This document shows positions 1 to 11,260 of a stretch of DNA of 64,000 nucleotides, piece after piece. Source of the stretch: Geosiphon pyriformis (lineage: Eukaryota; Glomeromycota; Glomeromycetes; Archaeosporales; Geosiphonaceae); contig JAAOMT010000494.1 of the NCBI GenBank assembly GCA_016748015.1, forward strand, positions 922,190 to 986,189, given 5' to 3'. Both the position numbers and the translations under genes were made by a program. Position 1 is the first letter of the stretch. Each line of letters begins with the position of its first letter. A model generated the notes under the pieces. That model was not told where the DNA came from and made no database searches. It saw nothing but the letters and a program-made list of their open reading frames with translations.

Positions 1-75
1 AAAACAAAAACAAAAAAACTTTTTTTTTAAAAAATGTTTTTTGAAAAATTTTGAACATAAAAAAAAAAATTTTAT
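1..75 (-). mobile_element. 5' tip of LINE copy L0
   Basis: The A-run/T-run motif at the window start, followed by a TTTTTTGAAAAATTTT-like string, closely matches 61916-61985, the 5' leader just upstream of the L1 start codon. In the same (minus) orientation this is the 5' end of another LINE copy whose coding region would begin just left of the window. Only leader sequence is present, so nothing is coding here. The match is by eye on low-complexity sequence. Confidence 0.5.
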
Positions 76-119
76 ATTTATTTTATTTTATTAATTTTAA
101 CAATATAAATAAAAAAAAT

Positions 120-583
120 ATGAAAAATATAAATATTAATAAGTAATTTATTATTTACAGATATTTAAATATTTAAAAATATAAATATTGTTTTTATTAC
201 TTTGATTTTATCATGTTTTTTTATAGTTAAAAAATTTATTATTTATATAATTACTTAAAATAATTGATAATTAAATTATTAATTAAGTTAACAATTAAGT
301 TAATAATTAAATTAATAGTTAAATTAATAATTATTATTTAAAAATAATATAGCTAATTATTAGCTAATATATATAATAATTAATGATTTTTAATTATAAT
401 ATTATTTTTTAAAAAAAATTAAAATTAAGCAATTTATAAATATTTTAATTAAAAAGTTTTAATTTAAAATTAACTAATTTAATAAAGTTTTTTATGAATA
501 AAATATATAAAATTTAAAATAAGATAAATTTTTATTATTAAGTTTTAATAAAATATGTTCAAATATAATTTAATATAATATAT
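120..583. repeat. AT-rich repeat X, left copy
   Basis: This block aligns by eye, in the same orientation, with 56480-56950. Shared landmarks in the same order are an ATTTACARATATTTAAATA string, a TTTATTATTTATATA string, repeated AATTAAGTTAA units, TTTTTAATTATAATATTATT, and a final TAAAGTTTTTTAT block. It lies between the L0 tip and the C2 LTR remnant. No reading frame is supportable. It may be part of a larger unrecognised transposon or a duplicated segment. Confidence 0.5.
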
Positions 584-1302
584 TATTACAAATAAACTTG
601 GTAAAATATAATAGTAATATTTGGTGCTCTATATTTGAGTAAAAAAGCTTGAGAATTTTTTTTGTTTGCTATAAGCAACAGATCAAAGTAATTAGTCTTT
701 AAAAATTTTTAATATATGTAAATTTATCTATAGAATTCTTTAGTTATAAGACACAAAAATATGGTTTAACTGTTTACAGTTAAATGTATATGAGCTATCT
801 TTTTTAAACTAGTCAAGTACAACTGTTAAGATTTAATATTATTTTTCTATCAGAAAAAAAATAAAAATAAAAATAAAAATAAAAATAAAAAAAATTAGTG
901 TTATTAATTATTATAATCAAGAATAATTAGTTTAAGTCATTAAAATTTTGAAGGTGTTTAAGAAAATAAGTTTTTATTTTCTGTTTGTTTTTTTTTATTT
1001 GCTAAAACTATTTATTTTTATACATATTTTTTAGTTTTACAAGATTGTTTTTAATTATTTATTATTATTAACTATTATTTATTATTTTAGTTATTGTTTT
1101 ATTCTTTTATATTATAATTAGTTATCTTATATTATGACTAATTATTTTGTGCTATTTTACATTATTGTGTATTATCTTACATTATTTTGAGTTATTATGT
1201 ATTATTATGTATTATTTTGTATTATAATAATTTTTTTATATTATCATTTTTTAATCATGTTTTTTTAATAATTTTTGAATTGGCTTTTTTACTTAAGTAA
1301 TA
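584..1302 (-). repeat. Degenerate 3' LTR of family C (element C2)
   Basis: This starts like the C1 LTRs (TATTA, then a decayed TAAACTTGG and TAATATTTGGTGCTC box at 615-629) and ends in a decayed GTAATA where C1 has GTAACA. It keeps the family's short TTAT-based repeat array at about 1127-1240. At 719 bp it is about 300 bp shorter than the C1 LTRs, so it has internal deletions. Minus-strand remnants of a C-type element follow directly. Confidence 0.7.
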
Positions 1303-2150
1303 TTATTTTTTTCTTTTAAAATTAAGCTTTTATAAAATTGTATATATCTGTAAAAATTGTTTTTTCAGTATAATATTTAGTTGTTATATTAAGTATTGCT
1401 TTTTGTAGGTTTTCAAATTGTGAATTTATTATTTGTTCTATGTTATTAATTGTAATAATTTTTAGTAAATTGTTTAATAGTATAACTAAACAATATTTAA
1501 ATACTGAATACAGTTAATATATTGCTTTGTAGTGTAATGTTAAGTTGTTTTTTCCAATAAATTTTTTCACTTGTTTAAGAGTTTTTCTGTTGAATATTTG
1601 TTTGTTAGTATTTAAATATAGTGTTTTTAGGTTTAGTCTTTTGCCAATTTTAAAGAATTAATATATTAGTAGAAGTTTTTTTTTCCATTTTTTGGAGATT
1701 TTTGGTATTTACTCTTCTGTTATTAGTTTCATAATTAGCCTACTTAAAGCTTTTTTAATTTTATTAAGCATATATAACTATATATCTTTTTTTTTCTCTC
1801 TTAATTAGTTGTAGAAATAAGAACACTTAATTTTTATTAAACTTTTGTCTATCTTTTTTTTGCTTATATTTTTGTATTATATATATTTTTTATTAATTGT
1901 GATTTTTATTGATGTTGTAAATTGTTAAATTGTTTCAAATAGTTGTTATAAAAGTTTTAAGATTTTGTTTAAAAAGTTCATATTAAGAGTGTTTTTAACT
2001 TTTTTTTATATTTTTGGTATTTATATACTTATTTTATGTGGTTTAAATTGTTATACATAAATTGTGTTTGATGATAATAATTAATTTTAGATATTATGAT
2101 ATATTTTCCAGTCTGATTAATAAAATTTGTGTTTCTAATTAATATATAAA
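1303..2150 (-). pseudogene. C2 remnant: post-integrase C-terminal domain
   Basis: On the minus strand this runs parallel to 9050-9930 of C1: a decayed polypurine tract at 1303-1318, then the glutamine-rich unknown domain that follows integrase in these elements. It is riddled with stops and AT-enriched far beyond C1, so it is an older copy. The shared stretch at about 2100-2135 (encoding NFINQT-like residues) aligns with 9920-9955. No function can remain. Confidence 0.6.
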
Positions 2151-2772
2151 TAACAATAATTTTTGTATTATGTGATAAATTTTTAGATAATTTTTATATA
2201 CAGCTTTTTTTAAAATCCTGTTTTTTAATCATAGTTTATAAGCTCTATTGCTTAAAACTTTGTGTATATAGAATGATTTGTCCTATTTTGAATTAAATTT
2301 TCTATTTTACTGTTTTTTAGCTTTAGTACAATATAATAATACTTGGTTTTCAATCTTAAATTCAATTGATTGATTATATAAGTAATTATTATATCTTTTT
2401 TTCTGTTATTTTTAAACATTATTAATATTATTAGCTATTGTTTTATGATTGTTTTCTAATGTTTTTATGAGTTAATATGTTTTTTAATACAAAGTAGCTT
2501 CAAAATTTTCTTTAGTAATTGTTTTGGTTGGGAAAATAAATAATTTTTGTTCAATAAATATTGTAGTTTTTTTATAAATTAATTTAAATAGTGTAAATTA
2601 AATAATATTTTGCTTCAATATTTGGTATATTAATAATACTAAAAATATAAATAAGTCCTATTTTTGTGTATTTTTGTAACTTATTTTTGCTAATGCTTTA
2701 TACAATGTTTAATTGAATTATTCTACCAGTTTGTTTGTTTAAAAGTAATATGGTAGTAATAATAGTTGTTTT
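2151..2772 (-). pseudogene. pol: C2 remnant: integrase C-terminal part
   Basis: Minus-strand fragments match the C1 integrase end: the region around the catalytic Glu (decayed LVEQFN and LCEAL counterparts at about 2690-2750), the helix that follows, and the chromodomain-like tail at 2230-2360. The codons after KIS match family C (YKN..) rather than family A (QKNQN), which is why this is assigned to C and not to A1. It stops at about 2772, where RNase H sequence of A1 begins, so the junction is a rearrangement or deletion. Confidence 0.6.
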
Positions 2773-4000
2773 AGTTTAAATTGTTGTCTTAGTTTAGTAG
2801 TGCTGGAGTTCCATAGTTTTTTTTAGCTGGACTTAAGTTTCTACTGGCATAAGCCACTGGATGTTCTCTTCTATCTGGTTCTCTCTGTGATAGTACTGCT
2901 CCCAATGCTTGGCCTGATGTATTAGTGAGGATGATAAATAATTTGCTGTGGTCTGGATAGATTAATACTGGAGCTTGAATAAGTTTTCTTCTTAGTGTAT
3001 TAAAGGCTTTTTGTTGGATTTCAGTTCACTTGTATTTGGTGTTCTTTGTTTGGAGTTGGTGTAGTGGTTAAGCTATTTTGGAAAAGTCTTTGATAAAGCA
3101 GCAGTAGTATCCAGCAAATCTCAAAAATGCTCTTAATTCTGTGAGATTATTTGGTACTGGAAAGTTCTTAATAATTTCTATCTTATCTAGATCTGTTTTA
3201 ATATTATCTTTGCTCATAATATGTTCCAAAAACTTGAGTTTTATTTTTTTAAAGAAGTATTTGTTTGTATTTAATTTCAATCCTACTTGTTTGAGTTTTT
3301 CAAATACTTGTTGGAGATAATACAGATGATCATCAAATGTTTTTGAGAATATATTGGTGTCATCCAAGTATACGACTACTGATTTCTATAGTAGTCTTAT
3401 ATAAACAATTTCCATAAGTTGTTAGAAAGTGGCTGAAGCATTCATCAAGCCAAATGGCATAACTTCGAATTTGAAATTTTCTTCTCATGTTGTGAACACT
3501 CTTTTCTTTTTATTTTCCAGTTTTATAGCTACCTGTTACTAACTATTGTTTAAGTCTAATGTTGAGAACTATTTCTTTCTTCCAAAAGCATTGAAAAGTT
3601 CTTGGATCTTTGGAGTTGGGTAGCTATCTCTTTTTGTTACTCCATTCAGTTTCTGGTAATCCACACAAAAGCAGATTTTTCCATTCTTCTTATGGACTAA
3701 TACCACTGGTAATGAACATGAGCTCATTGATGGCTGAATTAGTCTATTGTCAAGCATTCAGTTGATTTCTTGACGAATGATTTCATGGCTGGCTGGTGGT
3801 ACTCTGTATGCTTTTTGTTTAATTGGTATTGCATCTCCAGTTTTGATTTGATATTGAATGATGTCAGTTCTACCAAATTCATTTTCACTGGCAAAGATGT
3901 CATTGAAGTTGTTGAATAACATCTTAAGCTGCATACATTGAAGTGAGTCTAAGTTTCCCAAATTCATCCCAATTGTTTTGTTTAGAGTAGATAACATTTT
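2773..4000 (-). pseudogene. pol: A1 reverse transcriptase and truncated RNase H
   Basis: Read on the minus strand, from 4000 downwards: RT fingers (VVLVHKKNGKICFCVDYQKL at about 3695-3640), motif A (STLDL near 3560), motif B (MPFGLMNA near 3455), motif C YLDD intact at 3357-3374, thumb (KLKFLEH, LRAFLRFAGYY), then RNase H with TNTSGQALGAVLSQ and HPVAYASR. RNase H breaks off after a KKNYGTPAL-like string at about 2775. Its first catalytic Asp reads Asn (TNTSG against TDTSG in A2). In-frame stops sit at Gln and Trp positions. Confidence 0.85.
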
Positions 4001-4009
4001 TTTTGTCCA

Positions 4010-4394
4010 TAGATGATTTGTAATGTGATGTTCACATATCCATATAGTTGTGGAAATTCTGAAATGGTGTTTGAAAGTTGATCTTCAATTTTGGTAGTTA
4101 AGTATCCAATGGTGATTTCTTCTGGTATTTCAATAATATCTTCTGTGTTGTTATAAATGAGAATTTTGATGTGTTTGTAGTTTTTTTGCTGGTATGTGTA
4201 GATTAACTAATCCAATCTTTTCTAATTCACAAAGTGTTGTTTTTGCCTCAAAAATTTGTACCTGATCCTTTACTTTTTTCTCTATAGTTACCATATACTG
4301 GTTATATGGTAGAATGTAAATTGGTTGGTGGGTAGAGATAATTTCTCTCTTGTTAACAACTTCTTCTTCTGCTATATTGACTGGTATTTCTATT
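4010..4394 (-). pseudogene. pol: A1 linker between dUTPase and RT
   Basis: An all-beta-looking stretch of about 130 residues joins dUTPase to RT. Recognisable strings are EIPVNIAEEE, QPIYILPYNQYMVTIEKKVK and GLVNLHIPAKK, each with a counterpart in A2 (21571-22000) and C1. Such linkers are usual upstream of Ty3/gypsy RT, and I assign no enzymatic role. It is out of frame near 4170 (a poly-A slip after IPAKK). Confidence 0.65.
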
Positions 4395-4800
4395 CTATTT
4401 GTTGATCCAAATTCTTGTATCCCTCTTGCTGTTATCTCTAACTCTTCCCTGTTTCTTACTGATAGTAATTGAGCTATTTTTATCAAAGACAGGAATATTG
4501 TCTGTGTTATCTTTTCATTTGGCTCTATGATATAGGCCTTTTCTGAGTCATTTTATAGCATAGCAATAATATTTATTACATATTCTGTGTCAATTATTTC
4601 TTCTCTGATATTAACTCTTTTTTTTGCTAAACTACTCCTAGATGCTAATTAAACCATTGTTGTTGCTAAAATTTCAAGTGCTATTTTAAGATCAATGCAG
4701 ATACACAAGTGTGGTTCCAATTTGATAGCATTTTTTTCTAAATATCTCAGATCAAACTCTGTATCAGTATTATGAACATGTTCTGACATAATATCTTCAT
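4395..4800 (-). pseudogene. A1 dUTPase-like domain
   Basis: Deoxyuridine triphosphatase fold, which would hydrolyse dUTP to dUMP and limit uracil in cDNA. All five motifs are in order on the minus strand: motif 1 HNTDTEFDLRY (family NAGFDLRY), motif 2 SRSSLAKKR, motif 3 IIDTEY (catalytic Asp kept, Gly lost), motif 4 EKITQTIFLSL, motif 5 ARGIQEFGSTNR. Stops and G-to-A replacements (Gly to Glu) mean it is inactive. It lies between the second Cys-rich module and RT. Confidence 0.75.
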
Positions 4801-4879
4801 TATTGTCACTAAATCATTTCAGTTTCTGGTTTTTGGTGAGATCAAAAAAGACAATATATTGTTCTGAGTATGAATCAGA

Positions 4880-5223
4880 GTTTGAATTATTATTATTGTT
4901 GTAATTTCAAATAGAACTAAAATCAGTGTTATTGTCATCTTCATTGCTAGAGTTTGAATTGGAATTGAAAATTGATTCTGATTTTGATGCACAGTTGCTG
5001 ATTGGTTCTTTTTTCTCTAGAATTATGTAGATTATGCTGATTGGTAGATTGTAAATAAGGTTATACTCATTACAATATTGAAAGTTATATGGGATCAAAC
5101 AGTGGTTACATAATTGGGTGTTTATCTCTTCTAAGCATTGTTTTTGCTTCTTTCTTGTTGGTGCCAAATTTTGGTAATGCTTATAAAATTTCTTTGGGCT
5201 TGTCTCAATATTCAAGAAGATGT
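4880..5223 (-). pseudogene. A1 second Cys-rich module and Asn/Ser-rich spacer
   Basis: On the minus strand the frame reads YKHYQNLAPTRKKQKQ, then LCNHCLIPYNFQYCNEYN, the equivalent of the CX2CX3CX4CX2C cluster seen in C1 and A2 with two cysteines changed to Tyr (G-to-A). A Ser/Asn/Asp-rich low-complexity spacer then leads to dUTPase. The frame starts abruptly at 5223 because A2 is inserted here. Its upstream half continues on the other side of A2 at 26332. Confidence 0.75.
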
Positions 5224-6074
5224 TGTTACTTATAGAATATAGGAAGTATATATTAACATAAATTAGCCAATTAGAAGTAACTATAGTAAATATGGAATTC
5301 CAAGATTTTTCTCAGAGGAATTGTAGAATTCCAGGAATTTCAGAATTCTCATACAAGGAATTGCAGGATTCCAGAATTCCAGGATTCTTTTCAAAGAAAT
5401 TGGAGAATTCCAGAAATTCCAGGATTCCTGGTGTGAAAAATTGAAGAATTGAGAAATTTCAATTCTGTATATATAGTAGTAGTATTAGAAATAAAAAAGA
5501 CAGACCTCTTAGTTTAAATATTAATCTAAGCAACTTTCCAATTCACAAATATTAATAAATACTTATTTGATATTTCAATCCACTCTTTATTATTAATACT
5601 TCATGTTGATAGTTTCAAATACTTGACCACACTGGAAAAATAGCTCTTGATCACAGCTATTGACGAGATACTAATAATCATTGTCTTGGCTTATTTTTTT
5701 TATTTTTTTTTATTTTTTTCTGTTGTTATTTCTTTTGTTCTACTAACTGAATTAAAAAGATTCATGCACAGAGATACTGACATTAGGATATAGCACTGGT
5801 AAAAGACCCAGGAATAAGGGTAGACACTTGGAATTAAGGATAGCTTACCAGGAAGATTACTAGCCATCATGTTAAGAAAAAAATTGACAAAACTGGGGTT
5901 TTGGGAAGCTACAGATAAAAACAACCAATTACATCTCTGTTTATTATATAAAAAACTCCATAACAAAACCTTCAGATCAACAAAACTTTCAGATATCAAC
6001 ATACTAGAATACCAATCAAGCACCAAGTTATGGGTTGTTATTTGCTTTGAGACCCCAAATAATCACTTGTAATA
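5224..6074 (+). repeat. 5' LTR of A2 (family A)
   Basis: 851 bp, starting TGTTAC and ending GTAATA (GTAACA in the 3' copy). A degenerate array of GAATTCC/GGAATTCCAG-like units fills 5294-5432, probably in U3. A T-rich tract lies at 5693-5720. Compared with 25482-26331, the differences I checked over the first 150 bp are all transitions. The LTR end and the following leader can form a short hairpin (CACCAAATA with TATTTGGTG in better copies). Confidence 0.9.
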
Positions 6075-6096
6075 TTTAATGCTCTCTGTGAGGTAT
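6075..6096 (+). other. Probable primer-binding site of A2
   Basis: Directly after the LTR the consensus of all families reads TTTGGTGCTCCCTGTGAGG. TGG two bases from the LTR end would pair with the CCA end of a tRNA. In A2 the box is mutated to TTTAATGCTCTCTGTGAGG. I did not identify the tRNA. Confidence 0.5.
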
Positions 6097-6133
6097 AATC
6101 CTACAGAGAACTAGCACCAACAACAATTATTCA

Positions 6134-8010
6134 AAAGTGGCAGAACCAGAAAACATAGGAACAAACCATTTAGGATTCACCAAATCTTTGTTCCAATAGT
6201 ATAGCCAACAACTAGAATTAAACAACAACTATTATCTAGCAGAATCCACTTTCAACTTTTATGTCAATAAAAAGATCACAGATTGTTTAGGAAGAACAGT
6301 TGACATCAAATCAGCAAGAAAAAACTTCTATACAGAATTATTTCAACACACCAGCTTACCAAGAAATCACAGTTTCATCCCAATTATCAGAGAAATTAAT
6401 TAAACCATTGAAAGATACACACAACAATAATTTTCAATCACCTATGCAGACAAAGGAAAGGAAAGACTGCAAACACCAACAGCAACACCAAAAGAGATCC
6501 AACCATCCACTTAGAAGAAAACCAGAGTTGAATCACCAACAAATCCATCATACTACTATACACCCAGAAGTGCTATTAATATCTTATCAACAGGTGCATT
6601 CACATCAAATGCGACATCAACATTTGGATAACTTCTATTTCAAAGTAAACAAAAGAAAGCAGAGTTATTAGGGACCTATGGCAATTATTTTGAAGGATTT
6701 AAATTGCAATCAACTACCTCATTAAAATACTGATTACCACCACCTTCACCAGATTTTGGAACAACTAACCCATGAAAGGTAATGAAATCAGAAGAAGAGG
6801 AAGAAGAAAAAGCTGAAGATCAAGAATTTACTTACCAAAACCCAATTCCAAAAAACCTGGACATTAAAACCCCAAACTTTCAAACTCAGCAAAATCCAAA
6901 TTTAAAAAATCTGAAAGTTGAAACTCTGAATATTCAACTACCACAAAATTAGAATAATCCAAACCCTGAATTAATTAATCAATCAAATGTACCTTCAATA
7001 ATTGTTATCAATCAGCTACTGATTAATCCAATAACTGAGTCTCTACAACTAAATCAACAAATTCAATGATCCTTTCAACAACCACAACTGCTGCAACAAC
7101 TACTTCAACAACAAAACATGAATCTAATGGCCTACACTCCAATCACCAAACTCAAGAAATTCACTGGCAAAAAAGATGATGCCCAAGCATAGATAAACGA
7201 CATTGCCAAAGCCATTACTGCTAATAACTGGGATGATAACAGAGTCCTTCAAGTGATTCTTTACTTTCTCTAAAATACTGCTAATTCATAATATCAGAGT
7301 CTAGCAGCCAGATCACAAACTTTTTAGGAATTCAAACTTGAATTCTTGAGATATTTTAGTAATAATAATAGCATTAATTGCTTGGCCAATATTTTCATCA
7401 TCATCAAACAGAAAGATACTGAAGCAGTTACCACTTACTTGGGACACTTCTAGCAAAATCTGTGCCAAATTCAAGTGATTGATGCCAACTATTTCACAAA
7501 GCCACAAATCTTGAATTAGTTCATCCATGGTCTGTGCAGTAGCATCCTACAACACATATGTTCATTACATGCAGCCACTCTTCAAGACACAGTCACATGC
7601 ACCAGAAACTTTGAATCAGCTAAGTTAGAAGCCAACCACGCCCAAGCCATAAATCTAGTAATAAATGAATTATCTAAATTGGATTCTAAATTAAAACAAT
7701 TCAGTAATTCAATTAATCAAAAACTAGAGAAATACTTAGCTAGTAATAATCAGGTAATTTATCAACCTCCACAATGATGCAGTAACCAAGAAAATGCAAA
7801 TAATTTCCAATATTAGTTATGACTATCATCATCCAATTAGTCATGGCAGCCAGAAACGCATGTTTGTCACAACTGTGAAAGACAAAGCCATCTAAAAATT
7901 GACTGCCAATCTAATAATAATAACCAACAATTAAGAAATCAATACAAAAACTCCAATTGCTGGTTTCAAACTCTAAATTCTTACTCAAACCAAAATCAAT
8001 ATCAACTCAC
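6134..8010 (+). pseudogene. gag: A2 gag, N-terminal and central part
   Basis: The capsid-like protein begins at a conserved codon before GCA GAA. Here that codon is GTG (6137-6139), with no in-frame ATG upstream before a stop. Recognisable parts are the N-terminal block (NFYVNKKITDCLGR), a Gln/Pro-rich middle, the retrotransposon gag core (AYTPITKLKKF, AITANNW, FLRYFSNNNS, about 7130-7400) and the zinc knuckle CHNCERQSHLKIDC at about 7870-7912 (CX2CX4HX4C intact). There are many TAA/TAG stops at Gln positions. C1 interrupts it at 8010 and it resumes at 18998. Confidence 0.85.
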
Positions 8011-9049
8011 TATTATGAGTAAACTTGGTGGGGTATAAAAATAGTAACATTTGGTGCTTTCAATAATTGGTAATACATCTTTGGCATAATTCTATTGGCT
8101 TATTCTTGATTATTAGTCTCTGAAAGTCTTATTTTACTGGTTGTGAATTTACTCATTAAGTTTTTTGGTTATAAAGCACAGAGTTTTGGTTCTCACTGAT
8201 TGCAACTTCTTATAAAGGTAAGCTTTCTTCTCCGAGCTAATAAGCATAGTCATTAGAATCTGGCATTGTTTTTTCACCCTTCTGGTAAGCTATTAAGATA
8301 ATGTTAATATCTAAAACCTAGAGAAAGCTTTCCTTTTTTACCAGGCTATCATAAAGTCTATTCCCAGACAGTCAATTTTATTATGTTGCTGCTCCTCAAG
8401 AGAAAAAATAAAAAAAGAGAAAGAAAATAAAAGCAAAAAAAGAAAGAAAAAAAAATAAAAAATAAATTTGTATTGTCAATCACCATGATCAAGAGTGATT
8501 GGTCAGAAAATTGTTAATAGTTTAAGGTAGTTATGCTAAGAGCATCTGTCCTGAAATGAAGGTACGAAACAATAGTTAATTCATGTAAATTCCACAAAGT
8601 TTAAGAACATAAATTTGTGATTCTGATTTCTTAATAATTGATTTATTTCAGAAAATGAATATGAAATATAATTGATGAAAGGGTATGAAAATTTGATTTT
8701 TGTCTAATAATTCATATCTATTTGTCTTTCTACCTACTACAACTATTCGCTTTTATACTTTTTTTTGGTTTTACAGGATTGTTTCTGATTGTTTCATTAT
8801 TGCTAACTATTGTTTTTTTATTTCTGTTATTGCTTTGCTTTTCTACGTTATTACTAGTTATCTTATGTTATAACACATTATTTGGTGTTATTATATGTTA
8901 TTCTGTGTTATTCTGCGTTATAATGTATTATCCTGCACTATCCTAAGTTATAATATATTATTCAACATTATTGCGCATTATTTTGTGCTATGTCACATTC
9001 TGGTCACATTACTTCCTAATTTCAGATCAGTTTTTCTATTCAGGTAACA
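8011..9049 (-). repeat. 3' LTR of C1 (family C)
   Basis: 1039 bp. On the minus strand it starts TGTTAC and ends in CATAATA, with the canonical terminal CA apparently changed to TA. Its U3 side (about 8860-9000) is an array of short TTAT-containing units. The open frame at 8722-8946 encodes a hydrophobic string but lies antisense inside the LTR and is not taken as a gene. Confidence 0.9.
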
Positions 9050-9065
9050 TTATCCCTCTCTTTTT
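9050..9065 (-). other. Polypurine tract of C1
   Basis: Minus-strand AAAAAGAGAGGGATAA lies immediately next to the TGTTAC start of the 3' LTR. This is the expected priming site for plus-strand DNA. The equivalent tract AAAAGGAGAGAATAA occurs at the same place in A2 and B1. Confidence 0.8.
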
Positions 9066-9890
9066 AGAATTAAGCTTCTGCAAAATCATATGTATCTGTT
9101 CCTATGTCTCTGTTTGTATAATGTTCAATGGTTGTATTGAGCATTGTTTTTTGTAGGTCTTCAAACTATCAATTGGTAATTTGTTCTATGTTGTTAACTG
9201 TTATTGTTTTTATAGATCCATACAACAGTATGTTTAGACAATATTGGAAAGTGGCATATAGTTGGTATGCTGCTTTGTAATGTAGAGTCAAGTTGTTTTT
9301 TTCTATGAATTTTTCTACTTGTTGTATTGCTTTTTTGTTGAAAGTTTTCTGGCTGAAGTCTCCATATGGCGTCTTTAAGTCTAATTGTTCACCTACTTTG
9401 TAGAATCAATAAGCTAGAGGAAGTCTTTTTTTCCATTCTTTCACATTGTCTGGTGTCTATTCCCCTGTTTCGGAAAGATCAATTCCATAAGCTAAAGCTT
9501 CTTTGATTTTTTCCAGCTTGGGAACCAAGTATCTTCTTTTATAAACTTTTTCTCATTCCTCCATGCTTTTTTTAAGTCCTACCCGAGATAATTTAATTCT
9601 TTTCTGTAAAATTTTTTTCTTAGGCAGGGTGTAAGGATAGAAACAGTTAGTTTTAGTTGAACTCACGCTCATTTTTTTCTTGCTCCTATCTTTATAGCAT
9701 ATTTCTTTTCTATCAATTGTCACTTCTATTTGAGCAGAAGATTGTTGAATTGTGTCAAATAGTTGTTTCAAGAGTTGTAGAATTTGATCTGACAAGTCTA
9801 TATTAAAAGTTCTATCATTTTTTGCTGTTTTTCAGATGCTATATATATTTGAATTCCCTAATTTAATTTGCTGCACATTGTCTACATTTC
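9066..9890 (-). pseudogene. C1 C-terminal domain of unknown function
   Basis: After integrase the polyprotein carries about 250 more residues that I do not recognise. Visible features are a glutamine-rich helix (QILQLLKQLFDTIQQSSAQ), then a conserved EVTIDRKEICY-type strand (EITVNSSKITY in B1, EITINQ in A2 and A3), a basic segment, and an end reading DFAEA, stop (Gln in other copies), F, stop, directly before the polypurine tract. There is no signal peptide or membrane segment, so it does not look like an envelope protein. Confidence 0.6.
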
Positions 9891-11260
9891 GATGATGATA
9901 ATTGGTTCCAGATCTCATGGTATATCTTCTGGTCTAATTAATAAAATTTGTGTTCTTAGCTGAGGTACTGATGATAATGATTCCTGTTTTGCATGATAAA
10001 TTTTTAACTGATTTTTATGTGCTACTTTCTTTAAAATCCTGTCTTTCAATCATAATTTGTAAGCTCCATTTCCTAAAGCTTCATGTATGTGGAATAGACT
10101 GTCTCACTTTGGGTCGAACTTTCTGCTCCATTGTTTTTCTGCTTTTGTATAATGTAACAGTACTTGGTTTCCAATCTTAAATTCTATTAGTTGTTCGAGT
10201 AGACGATCATCATGTCTTTCTTTTTGTTGTTCTTGAGCATTACTAATATTGTCAGCTGCTATTCTACAATTGTTTTCTAATGTTTCTATTAGCTGATACA
10301 TTTTTTGGTATAAGGTATCTTCAAAATTTTCTTCATTGATAGTTTCTGTTGAGTAGGATGCTATTTCTTGTTCAATAGATAACGTTGCTTTTCTTCTATA
10401 GACTAATTTGAATAGTGTAAACTGTGTTGTATTTTGCTTTTAATGTTTGATATGCAAAGAGTACTGAAGATATGAATAAGTCTCATTCTTGTTTATTTTC
10501 ATAACTTATTTTTACTAATGCTTCACATAATGTCCTGTTAAACTGTTCTACCAGTCCTTTTGTTTGTGAGTAATATGATGACGATAGAGGAGTTTTTATA
10601 CCAAAACATTGAATCAATTCAATTAACATAGTATTGACAAAATGTGTCTTTTGGTCCGACAACAGTTCTTTCGGGCATCTATGTCTGTATATTAAATCTT
10701 GGTGTACAAATTTGGCTACTGTTTTGACATTAGCTACTTGGATTGCTCTGGCTTTTGGCCATTTGTAAAGTAGTCTACAGCTACTATAATATAACAATTT
10801 TTTTTGAATGTAATTGAGAAAAGACCAACCAAATCGATATCAATTCTATCAAATAGATTTTTAACTGAAATGGGTTGAAGTGGTTCTGTTATTCTGGCTC
10901 CTTCTTTTCACTGGTATAAGTTACAACTGAGAACATATTTGAAAATATTCTTATATATCATAGGCCAATAGTATAGATTTGTTGTTTTTTCCAGAGTCAT
11001 GTCTTTGTTGAAGTATCTTGCAGTTGGATTGGAATGCATACTATATAATATAGCTTCTTTTTCACTGTCCTTGATTAATTGTTGTGGGGTGGTATGGTTT
11101 CATTATTCTTGACAATAGAGTTGGTCATTTTGAATAAAGTAATTTCGTGCTTGTTTCTATATAATATTTTGTTCCTGTTAAGATAATATCTCCTTGAAAC
11201 ATAGTGTCAATAGGTACTGATGTAATTGCTGATAAGTAAGTGTGTCCATGAGTCCAAGAT
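9891..11260 (-). pseudogene. pol: C1 integrase
   Basis: Read from 11260 downwards on the minus strand: a decayed HHCC zinc region (about 10910-11100), then the catalytic core with KWPKARAIQ, FVHQDLIYRHRCPKELLSDQ (second Asp kept) and TKGLVEQFNRTL (Glu kept) at 10483-10797, then the C-terminal region MYQLIETLENN, QLIEFKIGNQVLLHY, KQWSRKFDPK (10104-10301). The core frame is broken by stops and at least two frameshifts. It would insert the element cDNA into the genome. Confidence 0.85.

Noticed and set aside
5700-6072. ORFs on both strands at the end of the A2 5' LTR, and 26141-26329 in the 3' LTR.
   Set aside because: They lie within LTR sequence. The plus-strand one is shared among copies only because LTRs are repeats.
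8722-8946. Plus-strand ORF with a very hydrophobic, membrane-like product; a similar one lies at 18655-18894.
   Set aside because: Both lie inside the family C LTRs, antisense to the element, in the T-rich U3 repeat array. The hydrophobic string follows from TTT/CTT/ATT codons and is not an envelope or transporter gene.
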